Notes under the pieces: model-generated
What the model was told of the DNA's origin: nothing
Database searches by the model: none
What the model saw: the letters and a program-made list of their open reading frames with translations, nothing else
Made by a program: the position numbers and the translations under genes
Shown: piece after piece, positions 33,103 through 43,143 of the stretch
Position numbering within the stretch: position 1 is the stretch's first letter
How the letters are laid out: the number at the start of each line of letters is the position of its first letter
From: Sandaracinus sp.
GTDB lineage: Bacteria > Myxococcota_A > Polyangia > Polyangiales > Houyiibacteriaceae
Reading direction: 5' to 3'
Length of the DNA stretch: 64,000 nt
Assembly (NCBI GenBank): GCA_020633125.1
Contig: JACKEH010000006.1
Span: 1-64,000 of the forward strand

Positions 33103-34758
33103 ATGAAGTTCCTCTGCGACAACTGCAAGGCCAAGTACCAGATCCCCGACGAGAAGATCGCCGGGCGGACCCTGCGGATGAAATGCCGCAAGTGCGATCA
33201 CGAGATCGTGCTGAAGGGCCCGAAGGACGAGGCGAGCACCGAAGGCTCGAACGCGACGAAGAAGCGTCCCGGGTCGAGCAGCGGGCCCGCGCCGCGCCCG
33301 GGCGCGCGCCGCGGCGGTTCTCACGCCGGCCCGCGTCCCGCGCCCGCCAAACGTCCCGGCTCCGCGCTCGGCTCCGATTTCCGCAAGGGATCGCTCGCGC
33401 CGGAAGCGCCGTCCGCGAAGGCGCCCGCCGCCGAGTGGTACGTCGCGATCAACGACGTCCCAGTCGGGCCGATCAAGCGCGACGAGGTCGCCCGGAAGAT
33501 CGGCCTCGGCGCAGTCACGGGCGAGTCGCTCTGCTGGCGTGAAGGCTTCGACGACTGGCGGCCGGTCGCGCAGGTCGCCGAGCTCAGCTCGTTGCTGCAG
33601 CAGCGCCGCGTTCCGCCGCCTCCGGGCTCCACGAGCACGCCGCCGCCGGCCCGGCCTTCGGTGCCGCCGAACAACGTGGTTCCAATCGGTGGGCGCCTCG
33701 GCGCAGCGGCCGCGCCGGCCTTCGACGAGAGCGAGCTCGAAGACGAGCGCACGGTGATGGCGCCGGCCCCGATGGCCGAGCCCGAGCCGGTGCGTCGCCC
33801 GGCCGCAGCGCCGAAACCCGTGGTCGCGCCGAAGCCGGTGGCCAAGCCCAAGCCCGCGCCGAAGCCGACCCCGAAGCCGGTGGCGGTTCCCGCGCCGGCC
33901 CCCGCTCCCGAGCCGCCCCCCGACGAGGACGACGATCCTTTCGCGTTGCCGGCCGCCGCGGCGATGGTTCCCGCACCCGCCCCGGCGCCCACGTTCTCGG
34001 CGCCTCCGGCCGCGGCTGCGACACCGGCCCGGCGCGGCATTCCGGTGGGCGCGTGGATCGCGATCGTCGGCGCGGGCGCGTTCGGCATCACGCTCGCGCT
34101 CGCGATCGTGCCGAAGCTCTTCGACGACACGCCCGAGCCCGTGGCCGCGATGGAGCCCACGCCGGAGCCGACGCCCGAGGTGACCCCGGAGCCGGAGCTG
34201 GAGCTCGAGGTGCCCGAGCCCGAGACGCCGCCCACCGCGGAGACCGAGGTGCCGGAGGCGGAGACGCCGACCGAGACCTCGACGATGCGTTCGACGAGCA
34301 CGATGCGTGCGGTCGCGACGGGCGGCACGCCCACCGCGATGACGGACAACCTGACCGACGAGCAGCGACGTCAGCTGGAGTTGCTCACGATGAGCTCCAC
34401 GAGCGGGGCGACGCCGGGCATGATCGCGTTGGGGGGCACGAGCGCAGAGAGCACCGCGCGCGAGGCGCTCGACGACAGCGCGGTGCGTCGCGTCGTCACG
34501 GCGCAGAGCAACCAGCTCGCGCTTCGTCGCTGCTACGAGGTCGCGATTCGCGGCATGCCGGAGGCGCCGGCGGTGCGTCTCGACGTCGAAGTCGTCGTGG
34601 GGGCCTCGGGCACCGTGACGCGCGCGACGGCGCGTGGCGACAGCGTCGGGCAGCTCTCGAGCTGCGTCGAGCAGACCGTGCGGCGTTGGCGTTTCCCGCC
34701 GTCGTCGAACGGCGGTCGCGCGCAGTTCCCGGTCGTGTTCAGCGGCGGCGGTCGCTGA
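33103..34758 (+). CDS. AgmX/GltJ-like protein: zinc ribbon, GYF domain, TM, TonB-like C-terminus
   Basis: 551 residues. Residues 1-40 are a zinc ribbon with C5, C8, C28 and C31; 111-166 match a GYF_2 domain (EWYVAINDVPVGPIKRDEV, WREGFDDWRPV). A long Pro/Ala/Lys linker with KPKPAPKPTPKP precedes one transmembrane segment (about 314-338, AWIAIVGAGAFGITLALAI), a Glu/Pro periplasmic stretch and a C-terminal AgmX/PglI (TonB-like) domain (about 460-551, LALRRCYEVAI, VQRWRFPP-like VRRWRFPPS). In Myxococcus, GltJ (AgmX) of the gliding complex has this order and its cytoplasmic parts bind MglA and regulators. Paralogues of this architecture exist outside motility, so the role is inferred. No other glt gene is in the window. 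Confidence 0.87.
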   Translation: MKFLCDNCKAKYQIPDEKIAGRTLRMKCRKCDHEIVLKGPKDEASTEGSNATKKRPGSSSGPAPRPGARRGGSHAGPRPAPAKRPGSALGSDFRKGSLAPEAPSAKAPAAEWYVAINDVPVGPIKRDEVARKIGLGAVTGESLCWREGFDDWRPVAQVAELSSLLQQRRVPPPPGSTSTPPPARPSVPPNNVVPIGGRLGAAAAPAFDESELEDERTVMAPAPMAEPEPVRRPAAAPKPVVAPKPVAKPKPAPKPTPKPVAVPAPAPAPEPPPDEDDDPFALPAAAAMVPAPAPAPTFSAPPAAAATPARRGIPVGAWIAIVGAGAFGITLALAIVPKLFDDTPEPVAAMEPTPEPTPEVTPEPELELEVPEPETPPTAETEVPEAETPTETSTMRSTSTMRAVATGGTPTAMTDNLTDEQRRQLELLTMSSTSGATPGMIALGGTSAESTAREALDDSAVRRVVTAQSNQLALRRCYEVAIRGMPEAPAVRLDVEVVVGASGTVTRATARGDSVGQLSSCVEQTVRRWRFPPSSNGGRAQFPVVFSGGGR

Positions 34759-34932
34759 CCGAGCGAGGGCGTTCCTCGGGGCCGTGTCTCGAGAGCACGT
34801 GGTCGCGCAGACGGTCTCGCGCGTCGCGCGGTCGCGCGCGGCATGGGTCTCCACCAACGCACACGGACGCCAACGCAGACGGCACGCGGTCTCTCGCGGC
34901 ACGGTCTCGCGCGCTTCGTGCTCGACGAGCAC

Positions 34933-35005
34933 ACACGAAAGAGCCCGAACGTGTTCACGCTCGGGCTCACACACGGAAGAGCCCGCACGTTTTCACGCTC
35001 GGGCC
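34933..35005 (-). terminator. Tandem duplicated terminator hairpins downstream of pyrH
   Basis: Two near-identical units of about 37 bases. The first has GAGCCCGA (34941-34948) pairing with TCGGGCTC (34961-34968); the second has GAGCCCG (about 34979) pairing with a CGGGCCC-type arm near 35000. Read on the minus strand, each stem is followed by CTTTCGTGTG or CTTCCGTGTG, short U-tracts. They lie just beyond the pyrH stop. The remaining 263-base gap holds degenerate ACGGTCTCGCGCG repeats and no gene. Confidence 0.75.
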
Positions 35006-35021
35006 CTCGTACGGCGGGGGT

Positions 35022-35750
35022 TCAGTCCTCCGTCTCGGCGACGAGCGTTCCCACGTCCTCGCCCATGACGACCCGCTGAATGTTGCCGCGCTTGTGCAGC
35101 GCGAAGACGCGGATGGGGAGCTTGTTGTCGCGGCAGAGGGTGACCGCGGTGGAGTCCATGACGCCGACGCGATCGACGAGGAAGCGGTCGTAGCTGATCC
35201 GCCGGTACATCGTCGCGTCTTCGTTCTTCATCGGATCCTTGTCGTAGACGCCCTCGACCTTCGTGGCCTTGATGAGCGCCGACGCCTGAATCTCCATCGC
35301 ACGGAGCGCGGCCGCGGTGTCGGTCGAGAAGTAGGGGTTGCCCGTGCCCGCCACGAAGATGACGACGCGACCCTTCTCGAGGTGCCGCACCGCGCGACGA
35401 CGAATGTAGGGCTCGGCGACCTGGCGAATCTCGAGGGCGCTCACGCAGCGCGTCGGCACGCCGAACTTCTCGAGCCCGTCCTGCAGCGCCACGCCGTTGA
35501 TGACGGTGGCCAGCATGCCCATGTAGTCGGCGCTCGCGCGCTCCATGCCAGAGGCGCTGCCCTTGAGCCCGCGGAAGATGTTGCCGCCACCGATCACGAT
35601 GCCGATCTCCGCGCCCAGTGCGTGAACTTCGGCAATCTCGCCGCAGATCGCGCGCATCGTCTCGGGCTGGATGCCGAAGCCGCCGACGGTCCCGCAGAGC
35701 GCCTCGCCGGAGAGCTTGAGCAACACGCGTTTATGAGCCAGCTCCGCCAT
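35022..35750 (-). CDS. pyrH: UMP kinase
   Basis: 242 residues, the family length. Phosphorylates UMP to UDP for pyrimidine nucleotide supply. Amino-acid-kinase motifs: LLKLSGEAL at the N-terminus, EIGIVIGGGNIFRG, MGMLATVING, VIFVAGTGNPYFSTDTAAALRA and KATKVEGVYDKDP. The ATG at 35750 is chosen because GGGAGGA sits six bases upstream, whereas an in-frame TTG two codons earlier would abut the ribosome site. It is divergent from frr, although in most bacteria pyrH and frr are adjacent on one strand. It ends in duplicated hairpins. Confidence 0.97.
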   Translation of the reverse strand: MAELAHKRVLLKLSGEALCGTVGGFGIQPETMRAICGEIAEVHALGAEIGIVIGGGNIFRGLKGSASGMERASADYMGMLATVINGVALQDGLEKFGVPTRCVSALEIRQVAEPYIRRRAVRHLEKGRVVIFVAGTGNPYFSTDTAAALRAMEIQASALIKATKVEGVYDKDPMKNEDATMYRRISYDRFLVDRVGVMDSTAVTLCRDNKLPIRVFALHKRGNIQRVVMGEDVGTLVAETED

Positions 35751-36119
35751 TTCCAATCCTCCCGCGCCACGAGGCGCTCCGTCGCGTGTTTCGTCGAAAG
35801 CGGGCCCGGACGCCAGGAGAAAACGCCCTCGCGTGTTCCTCGGCGTGAGACCGCGTCGTCAGCGAGCGGCGGTTTCACGCGATACTCGTCGCCTGGACGT
35901 GAACGATTCGCCGTCGCACCCGCTCGTGCGCGTGAACCGTCGTTTGTCGGAGTCCGGAATCGGACGGGGGGCGCGCCTCCTCGTCGCTCACACGATTTCG
36001 AGCAATCGACGAACCCAACGCGTTCGACAAACCCCAGTCGCGGCCCGGATGGAGATCCGAGGTCGTCTTGGCTGGCCAAGCCGCGAGGGGCGCCATAGAG
36101 TCCCGCGCCGGAGGAAACG
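35751..36119. other. Divergent pyrH/frr intergenic region
   Basis: 369 bases with no gene. It holds ribosome sites GGGAGGA for pyrH and GGAGGA for frr (directly before its ATG at 36120), a CTTGGC-T-GGCCAAG inverted repeat near 36068, and a TAGAGT hexamer about 18 bases before the frr ATG as a possible -10. Confidence 0.6.
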
Positions 36120-36677
36120 ATGCTGAAAGAGACCCTCGCCGAGCTGCAGGACGCCATCGAGAAGGCGCACGACTCGCTCAAGCGCGAGCTCGCCAAGATC
36201 CGCACCGGCCGCGCGAACGCGGACATCCTCGATGGGATTCGTGTGGAGTACTATGGGACGCCCACGCCGCTGCGGCAGATGGCGTCGATCAGCGTGCCCG
36301 AGGCACGCCTCATCACGGTGAAGGTCTTCGACCGTTCGCAGATCGGTGTCGTCGAGAAGGCCATCATGATGGCGCAGCTCGGCGTGAACCCCTCGAACGA
36401 CGGCGAGCTCATCCGCATCCCGATGCCGCCGCTGACGGAGGAGCGCCGCAAGGAGCTCGTGAAGGTGGCGAAGGCGAAGGGCGAGGATTGCCGCGTGGCG
36501 ATTCGCAAGGCGCGCCACGACTGCAAGGACATGATCGACAGCCTCGAGAAGGACGGCGACGTCGGCGCCGACGAGGCCGATCGGGGCAAGAAGGAGATGG
36601 AGGACATCACGAAGGCGGGCAACGCGCGCGTCGACGAGATCGTCGCCTCGAAGGAAAAGGACATCCTCGAGGTCTGA
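36120..36677 (+). CDS. frr: Ribosome recycling factor
   Basis: 185 residues, the usual length. Splits post-termination ribosomes with EF-G. Family features: LKRELAKIRTGRANADILD, VEYYGTPTPLRQMASISVPE, the domain-II segment and IPMPPLTEERRKELVKVAK, then a long C-terminal helix pair. GGAGGAAACG precedes the ATG. It is a single-gene unit ended by a strong terminator 25 bases downstream. Confidence 0.98.
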   Translation: MLKETLAELQDAIEKAHDSLKRELAKIRTGRANADILDGIRVEYYGTPTPLRQMASISVPEARLITVKVFDRSQIGVVEKAIMMAQLGVNPSNDGELIRIPMPPLTEERRKELVKVAKAKGEDCRVAIRKARHDCKDMIDSLEKDGDVGADEADRGKKEMEDITKAGNARVDEIVASKEKDILEV

Positions 36678-36700
36678 GTCAGACCCACGCGTCCGATTTC

Positions 36701-36731
36701 GAACGGCGCCCACGCGGGCGCCGTTCCTTTT
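36701..36731 (+). terminator. Intrinsic terminator of frr
   Basis: Perfect 11-pair stem GAACGGCGCCC (36701-36711) with GGGCGCCGTTC (36716-36726), loop ACGC, followed by CTTTT. Confidence 0.95.
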
Positions 36732-36827
36732 GGGCGGAAGCTGCGCGGCCGTGTGAGACCGGGACTCGTCGTTCGACCCGTTTGGGCGAGTCTCCAGCCG
36801 AGATGTGGGTGGCCCTCGACGGCGAGT

Positions 36828-37949
36828 TCAGAGGAACCGCTTGAGTCGGGTCTTCCGCATCGTCCACACCGCGAGCCCCGTGAGAGTCACAACACTGAGC
36901 AGGTAGGGGATGTTCGGCAGGGTTCCGCGAGGGAGCCAGTGGTCCACGAGCACGTAGCCCACCGTCACGTGGAGCATGAAAATGCCCAGCATCAACGGTT
37001 CGACGACCGCGAGCCAGCGAAAGCGGCGGGAGGGCAGCAGCCAAATCACCACGAGGATGCAGCTCGCCAAAGCGAAGCGCGTTGCGCCATCTCCACCCGC
37101 GAAACCTCCGGCGCGAAGTTGGGTCGCGGCGGCGCTGAACACGGCCACGAAGGCGACGGTGGCGACCCGTTGCGAGTCTCGCATCAGTGACCCCATGGCG
37201 AGCCCCAAAGGGATCGCCGGGGCGGCGAAGGCCCACTGCGAGAAGGGGTCGTAGTAGACGAAGCTCGCGTCGAGGTAGCACGCGAGCAGACCCACCCCGA
37301 GGCACATGGTGAGCCAGGCCGCCGGCCTCGAGCTGCGCCGCGCGAGGAGGTCGAGCTCGTAGACGAGCCAGCCAGCGACGGTGACGAAGGGGAGGTACCA
37401 GAAATGGGTCTCGACACCTTCGAGTAGCATCTTCGGCTCGAACCACCCGAAGGGCGGCTCTCCATGCTTGACCGCCCGGACGATGTGGATGGTCGCCAGC
37501 ACAGCGGTCCAGAATGCCCACGGACCCGCCAACCGCTCGACTCTGCGCCGAAGCATTGCCCGACGGTTGCCAGGATCTGGTGCCATCGACGGGAGGCACA
37601 TCGATAGCAGCAGGAAAGTCGGCAACCCTATCCCCGCAAAGAGGTATTCGTGCGTGAGATGGAACGACGCGATGTCGAGCATCGCGACCACCCGCAGCGC
37701 GTTCCATCCGTGGATGATGTTGCGCGCCTTCGCGACCGGCGGGCTGCCCGCCACCGGAAGACCCTCCGCGACGTGGCTCGCATCGGCGAGGGAGGGGAAG
37801 GCTGAGGGGACCGAGGGGGCCAGCGCAGGGACGTCGGGAAACGGCGTCGAAGGCACAGCCGTCGAAGGCGGAGCGCCCGCGTCCGCCGTCTGCCTCACCG
37901 AGACGTGGTCGTCCAGTGGAAGGGTGCCTGCGCCCGTCTGCTCCGCCAC
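36828..37949 (-). CDS. Acyltransferase-3-like integral membrane protein
   Basis: About 373 residues. A 75-residue Pro/Ala-rich N-terminus is followed by about ten hydrophobic segments in the layout of acyltransferase family 3 (NALRVVAMLDIASFHLTHEYL near the first, FHL supplying the usual catalytic-region histidine; WYLPFVTVAGWLVYEL; IFMLHVTVGYVLV). Such enzymes O-acylate sugars or lipids in the inner membrane. GTG at 37949 is preferred as GAGGG lies six bases before it; the frame also opens at TTG 38027. Hand counts give about 60 percent G+C here against about 70 percent elsewhere, so horizontal acquisition is possible. Confidence 0.75.
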   Translation of the reverse strand: MAEQTGAGTLPLDDHVSVRQTADAGAPPSTAVPSTPFPDVPALAPSVPSAFPSLADASHVAEGLPVAGSPPVAKARNIIHGWNALRVVAMLDIASFHLTHEYLFAGIGLPTFLLLSMCLPSMAPDPGNRRAMLRRRVERLAGPWAFWTAVLATIHIVRAVKHGEPPFGWFEPKMLLEGVETHFWYLPFVTVAGWLVYELDLLARRSSRPAAWLTMCLGVGLLACYLDASFVYYDPFSQWAFAAPAIPLGLAMGSLMRDSQRVATVAFVAVFSAAATQLRAGGFAGGDGATRFALASCILVVIWLLPSRRFRWLAVVEPLMLGIFMLHVTVGYVLVDHWLPRGTLPNIPYLLSVVTLTGLAVWTMRKTRLKRFL

Positions 37950-38581
37950 GAATCGCCCTCCAAGAGGACCTCGACTCGCGACGAGGACGAGGCTCCGCAA
38001 GAGTGGCTGGCGCAGCAGTAGGTGCAAGAGATTTTAGTGCGCTTTCGCAAAGAAGTTTAGAGCGCTCTCTTGTTCGTCATGCTGGCAGACGCGGAAGCTC
38101 CGGGAGTCGTGGATGACCGACACGTCTTCGAATTGAGACTGCGGGTGACTCCCCACCCTCCGAAGGTGTCCCGCGACCAGATCTCGGGTCACCTCCCGGC
38201 ACCGGCCGAAGGCGCGCGAGAGTCCGCAGCGCGCGTGTCTGGTGCTTTGATGGAGATCACCCGACACGACGTGGGCGTGTGATGCGCTGCGTCGGGGATG
38301 GTCGTCCACGTCGAGCGGGCAGACGCCAATGGCGCATACCGCCGGGGATGAGCTCCCTTGGCGGCGAGCCACAGCCCACGTCCAGGAGGGGGCGTTCAGG
38401 TCGCAGCCCACACGTCGAGCAGTCGTTGGCTGGCTTCGTCCACACCCGTGTGCGAGCACCCCCGGAAGCTGAAGGTCGCGTCGTCGGAGAAGCGAGCCTC
38501 CTTCAGCGACGTGGCGACCGCGCTCGTCGTGGCGAGGTCTGCGTGCTTCGCACGAGGACCACGTGAGGCGGGATCCGTTTT
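37950..38581. other. Lower-GC gene-poor stretch
   Basis: About 630 bases without a convincing gene. Short open frames on both strands (for example 38070-38282 plus, 38358-38606 plus) show no recognisable motif, no ribosome site and no codon pattern like the neighbours. A minus-strand TAAAAT near 38033 could be a -10 for the acyltransferase. May be a decayed gene or an insertion scar. Confidence 0.5.
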
Positions 38582-39739
38582 TCAGCCGTGTGCGGCGAGC
38601 AGGTAGACGACGATGCCGAACACGCAGATCATCGCCGCGGTCTCGACCCAGCTCACCTGACCGTCGTCCTGCACGGCCTTCCACAAGAGCAGCATCGGCG
38701 GGAAGGCCAAGAGCATCACGCTCGTGGTCTCGAGATCGATCGGCAAGACCGCACCGCTCGACGTCGTCGTGATGATCCCGGTCTGTGCCAAGACGGCCAA
38801 GAGCAGGAGCGCGACGGGGAGGACCACGAAGGGCACCTGGCTCACCTGGCCGGCCGCGGAAGCGAGCGCCACGTCGTAGAGCTTCTGTCGGTGCGACGTG
38901 ACGATCATCGCGAACGCGCCCGCGCTCGCGAACACGCTCAACAGCAGCGCGCCGACCATCTCGGGGTATCCAGCGGCGTCGAGGCTCTCGACCAACACGT
39001 CCGCGAAATCACCGACCGCGTGTCCGCCCAGGACGGAGGTCGCGAGGCCGATGAGGCCGAAGCCCGCGATGGTCGCCCAGCTCGGAGGCGGCTCCGGCGG
39101 AGGTCCCACGTGCGCCTCTTCTTCTTCCGAGCCGCTGAACCGCTTCACCAGCTCGAGCGTCGCGACGACCTGCACGAAGAGCAGCGCGCCGCCCAGGACG
39201 TAGAGGTCGGCCACGCCGAGACCCTCGCCGCCGTGGTCGCCCGCCCCGAACGCGCGAAGCATGAGCATGATCAACCCGGTGCCGAGGAAGACGCCTGCGG
39301 CCGCCGCGAAGAGATCGGAGCTGATCTTCACGAGCGCGTCGGGCAAGCGAGCGTGGCCCGTCGCGTCGCGGGGCAAGAAGCCGCTGTAGAGCCCGAACGC
39401 GAGCGCGCCGACGTGCAGCGTGAGGCACGTGACGATGAAGCCGACGCGGGGCGCGGCCGCGAGCACGAAGCCGAGCATCACGAGCTCGGGAACGTTCGAC
39501 GCGAGACCCGCCATCGTGCCGGCGACGAAGGGGTTCCAACCGACGCGCTTTCCGATGCCTTCGACGCTCTTGATCATCGCTTCGCAGCTGCCGAAGACGA
39601 CCGCGAGCCCTCCGAGCCCCATGCACGCGGCGGCGAGCCAGGTGGGCAGCGCCGCGTGGGCGAAGGTGCCGACCGCGACGACGGCCCCACCACCACCGAT
39701 TTTGTAGAGCCAGCCTCGTCCTTCGCCGCTGCCTGCCAT
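38582..39739 (-). CDS. Sodium/calcium exchanger family (CaCA) membrane protein
   Basis: 385 residues with about ten transmembrane segments in two inverted halves. The first half has FGSCEAMIKSVEGIGKRVG and GTMAGLASNVPELVMLG, a variant of the GTSxPE alpha-repeat; the second has LASAAGQVSQVPFVVLPVALLLL as the diverged partner. A charged loop with Glu-rich EEEEAH lies between. It should exchange Ca2+ or another cation for Na+ or H+ across the inner membrane. TACTAC lies six bases before the ATG, a possible leaderless start. It diverges from the RsmC-like gene. Confidence 0.82.
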   Translation of the reverse strand: MAGSGEGRGWLYKIGGGGAVVAVGTFAHAALPTWLAAACMGLGGLAVVFGSCEAMIKSVEGIGKRVGWNPFVAGTMAGLASNVPELVMLGFVLAAAPRVGFIVTCLTLHVGALAFGLYSGFLPRDATGHARLPDALVKISSDLFAAAAGVFLGTGLIMLMLRAFGAGDHGGEGLGVADLYVLGGALLFVQVVATLELVKRFSGSEEEEAHVGPPPEPPPSWATIAGFGLIGLATSVLGGHAVGDFADVLVESLDAAGYPEMVGALLLSVFASAGAFAMIVTSHRQKLYDVALASAAGQVSQVPFVVLPVALLLLAVLAQTGIITTTSSGAVLPIDLETTSVMLLAFPPMLLLWKAVQDDGQVSWVETAAMICVFGIVVYLLAAHG

Positions 39740-39808
39740 CGCGGCGTAGTAGCAGAGAACGGCGCGGCGTTGACTGGAGCGTCGTCGAGAGGCGAGTAGG
39801 CTTGCGCG

Positions 39809-40759
39809 GTGCGTCCCGAGACTTCGCTCCTACTCCGCCACCGAGAACGCTTCGCAGGGGAGATCTACGCGCTCGGCGCGCCGGGCTCCGACCTGTCGGC
39901 GTTGGGCATCACGCGCGGCTGGAACCCCGACGCGGCGGAGCGCGCGGCGTCCCCGTTCGCGCTCGACGAAGGGCTGACGGTGGAGGCGCACGCCGAGGTC
40001 GCGTTGGTCTACTTGCCGAAAGGCAACGCGCGGCGGGATCACGTGCTCGACCTCGCGAGCCGTGTCGCGCCGCGTGTGGTGCTGGTGGGCCGCAACGACG
40101 CGGGCGTGAAGTCGGCGCGCAAGGTCTTCACGGCGCGAGCCGAAGGTCCGGTGCTCGCCGAGCACGGCAACCACTGCCAGCTCTTCGTCGGGTCGTTGAC
40201 GCCGCGTACGCCGCGTCTGGTGGAGAAACGCTTCGAGCACGAGGGGCTGACCTTCGTCTCGTTGCCGGGCGTGTTCGCCGAAGGGCGCCTGGACGATGCG
40301 ACGCGCATGTTGCTCGAGGTGCTCGAGCTTCCCGCGAAGGGACGTCTGCTGGACCTCGGCTGCGGGGCCGGACCGATCGGGCTTCACGCCAAGGCACGGG
40401 TGCCGGCGCTCGACGTGACCTTGGTGGACGTCGACGACTACGCGGTGGAAGCCGCGCGCCGAGGCGCGGCGGCGGCTTCACTCGACGTGCGGGTGCTCGC
40501 GAGCGATGGATACGGCGCCGTCGCGTCCGAGCGCTTCGATCGCATCGTGACGAATCCCCCGTTTCATCGGGGCGTCGGCACCGAATACGAGATCACGCGC
40601 GCGTTCGTGCGGGACGCGCCGAAGCGGCTCGCGCCGGGCGGAGAGCTCTGGCTCGTCGCCAACACGTTCCTGCCTTGGCCCGAGGTGCTCGAGGAGACGT
40701 TTCGCGACGTGCAGGTCGTGGCGCGCGACAAACGCTTCTGTGTGTGGCGCGCGCGCTGA
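39809..40759 (+). CDS. RsmC-like class I rRNA methyltransferase
   Basis: 316 residues. N-terminal half is a degenerate methyltransferase-like domain, the C-terminal half carries LLDLGCGAGPIGL (SAM loop), LVDVDDYAVEAAR and the NPPFH catalytic motif, the arrangement of RsmC/RlmG enzymes that methylate guanine N2 in rRNA. The GTG start is six bases after TAGGCT (39797-39802), indicating a leaderless message. Substrate RsmC versus RlmG cannot be separated by eye. Confidence 0.85.
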   Translation: MRPETSLLLRHRERFAGEIYALGAPGSDLSALGITRGWNPDAAERAASPFALDEGLTVEAHAEVALVYLPKGNARRDHVLDLASRVAPRVVLVGRNDAGVKSARKVFTARAEGPVLAEHGNHCQLFVGSLTPRTPRLVEKRFEHEGLTFVSLPGVFAEGRLDDATRMLLEVLELPAKGRLLDLGCGAGPIGLHAKARVPALDVTLVDVDDYAVEAARRGAAAASLDVRVLASDGYGAVASERFDRIVTNPPFHRGVGTEYEITRAFVRDAPKRLAPGGELWLVANTFLPWPEVLEETFRDVQVVARDKRFCVWRAR

Positions 40760-40860
40760 GCAGCGTGCACGGATTCACCCCGGGCGCGTGCAGCTTGGTG
40801 GGGAGGGCGCGCCGCCCCTCGAGAGGGCACGGATTCGTGTGCCTGAGCCGCGAAACGACG

Positions 40861-40887
40861 ACCGCGCGGGACGCTCGCCCGCGCGGT
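40861..40887 (-). terminator. Terminator-like hairpin after the ureide operon
   Basis: Perfect ten-base arms ACCGCGCGGG (40861-40870) and CCCGCGCGGT (40878-40887) with a seven-base loop; on the minus strand CGTCGTTTCG follows. U-tract is weak, so it may be factor-assisted. It sits just beyond the pucG stop. Confidence 0.6.
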
Positions 40888-40912
40888 GGGTCGACGACAG
40901 AGCCCGCGCCGC

Positions 40913-42082
<1,170 letters not shown>

Positions 42083-42161
42083 GTGGGGCTCCTTGATGGC
42101 GGCTCCAGCGAGCCGCGGTAGGTCGGGCGACGACCGCGAGGGTCGGCCTCGGTGATACGGC

Positions 42162-42491
42162 TCACGAGCCGCGGTACGTCGAATAGCCGTAGGGGCTCAA
42201 GAGCAAGGGCACGTGGTGATGCCGCTTCGGGTCCGCGACGCGAAACGTCAGCGTCGCTTCGGGAAAGAACGCGTCGGCGCCGAGGTGGCCGGCCGTGTCG
42301 AAGGTCAGCCGGTAGAGGGTCGCTCGAAGCGTCTCTCCGTCGGGAAGCAATGTCTTCACGCGACCGTCGTCGTCGGTCCGGTGCTCGCCGAGCGTGCACC
42401 AGAGGCCGTCGCGCTGGGTCTCGACCACCACGCGCACCCCTGCGGCGGGCAATCCGGAGGCGAGATCGAGGACGTGTGTGCTGAGGCTCAT
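42162..42491 (-). CDS. uraH: 5-hydroxyisourate hydrolase (transthyretin-like)
   Basis: 109 residues, the family size. It hydrolyses 5-hydroxyisourate to OHCU after urate oxidation. MSLSTHVLDLASGLPA carries the first catalytic histidine (H6), DGRVKTLL the arginine, HHHVPLLLSP the second histidine region, and the protein ends with the diagnostic YRGS tetrapeptide. Start ATG at 42491 opens the conserved domain. Separated by 64 bases from uraD upstream and followed by pucG. Confidence 0.96.
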   Translation of the reverse strand: MSLSTHVLDLASGLPAAGVRVVVETQRDGLWCTLGEHRTDDDGRVKTLLPDGETLRATLYRLTFDTAGHLGADAFFPEATLTFRVADPKRHHHVPLLLSPYGYSTYRGS

Positions 42492-42555
42492 GGGGTTTCC
42501 CGGGACGTGCACGCCGTGCGCGCCGTGAAGGATCGAGGGTGTAGCACTCCGCGTC

Positions 42556-43143
42556 TCACGCGAGGCGTTCGAGCCGCAAGCGGGTGATCTTGCGTTGTTC
42601 ACCCGCGGCGACCGCGAGCTCGGCCTCCGACGTGTTCGCCAGCCGCGATCGGAGAATCGCGAGCATCTCCTCGGCGGTCTTTCCCGTCGCGCAGACCAAG
42701 AAGACGTGCCCGAAGCGTTCTTCGTAGCGTCGGTTTCCGTCGGCGAGCGCCGCCAAGATGGCGGCTTGGGCGCCATCGACGCCGGCTTGCTCACGCGCGG
42801 AGTCCGTGGCGTGGGCGAACTTCTGCAGCCGCTCCTTCGACTCGCCGATGCGTGGGTGGGCCGCGAAGGCTTCGAGCCAGTCTTCGGCCGAGAGATCCGC
42901 AAACGCGCGGTCCACGGCGCGCTCGAGCGTGCTCGCGTCCGTGAAGGGGCGCGACGCGACCATCGCTTCGACCCAAGCGCTCGCGCCGCAACATCGCGAG
43001 AGCGCTACGCGGGCGTCGTCGTCGTTCATCGTGTCGAGCGTCGCGGCCACCGAGGTCCAGGGGTCCGAGGTGTGCACTGCGATCGACTCCATCTCCGAGG
43101 GGCCTGTCGGTCCTCGGTCCTCGCTCACTCGATCGTTGGTCAT
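42556..43143 (-). CDS. uraD: OHCU decarboxylase
   Basis: 195 residues. Decarboxylates 2-oxo-4-hydroxy-4-carboxy-5-ureidoimidazoline to S-allantoin. The N-terminal 30 residues are extra; the domain follows with SRCCGASAWVEAMVASRPF, LEAFAAHPRIGES (catalytic H96 and the family signature), EQAGV and FGHVFLVCATGKTAEEML. The ATG at 43143 overlaps the allantoinase stop (ATGA), which fixes the start over later methionines. Fold and length fit the family. Confidence 0.95.
   Translation of the reverse strand: MTNDRVSEDRGPTGPSEMESIAVHTSDPWTSVAATLDTMNDDDARVALSRCCGASAWVEAMVASRPFTDASTLERAVDRAFADLSAEDWLEAFAAHPRIGESKERLQKFAHATDSAREQAGVDGAQAAILAALADGNRRYEERFGHVFLVCATGKTAEEMLAILRSRLANTSEAELAVAAGEQRKITRLRLERLA

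Noticed and set aside
38070..38282. Possible 70-residue gene in the low-GC gap
   Set aside because: No motif, no ribosome site and no conservation evidence; kept as unassigned DNA.
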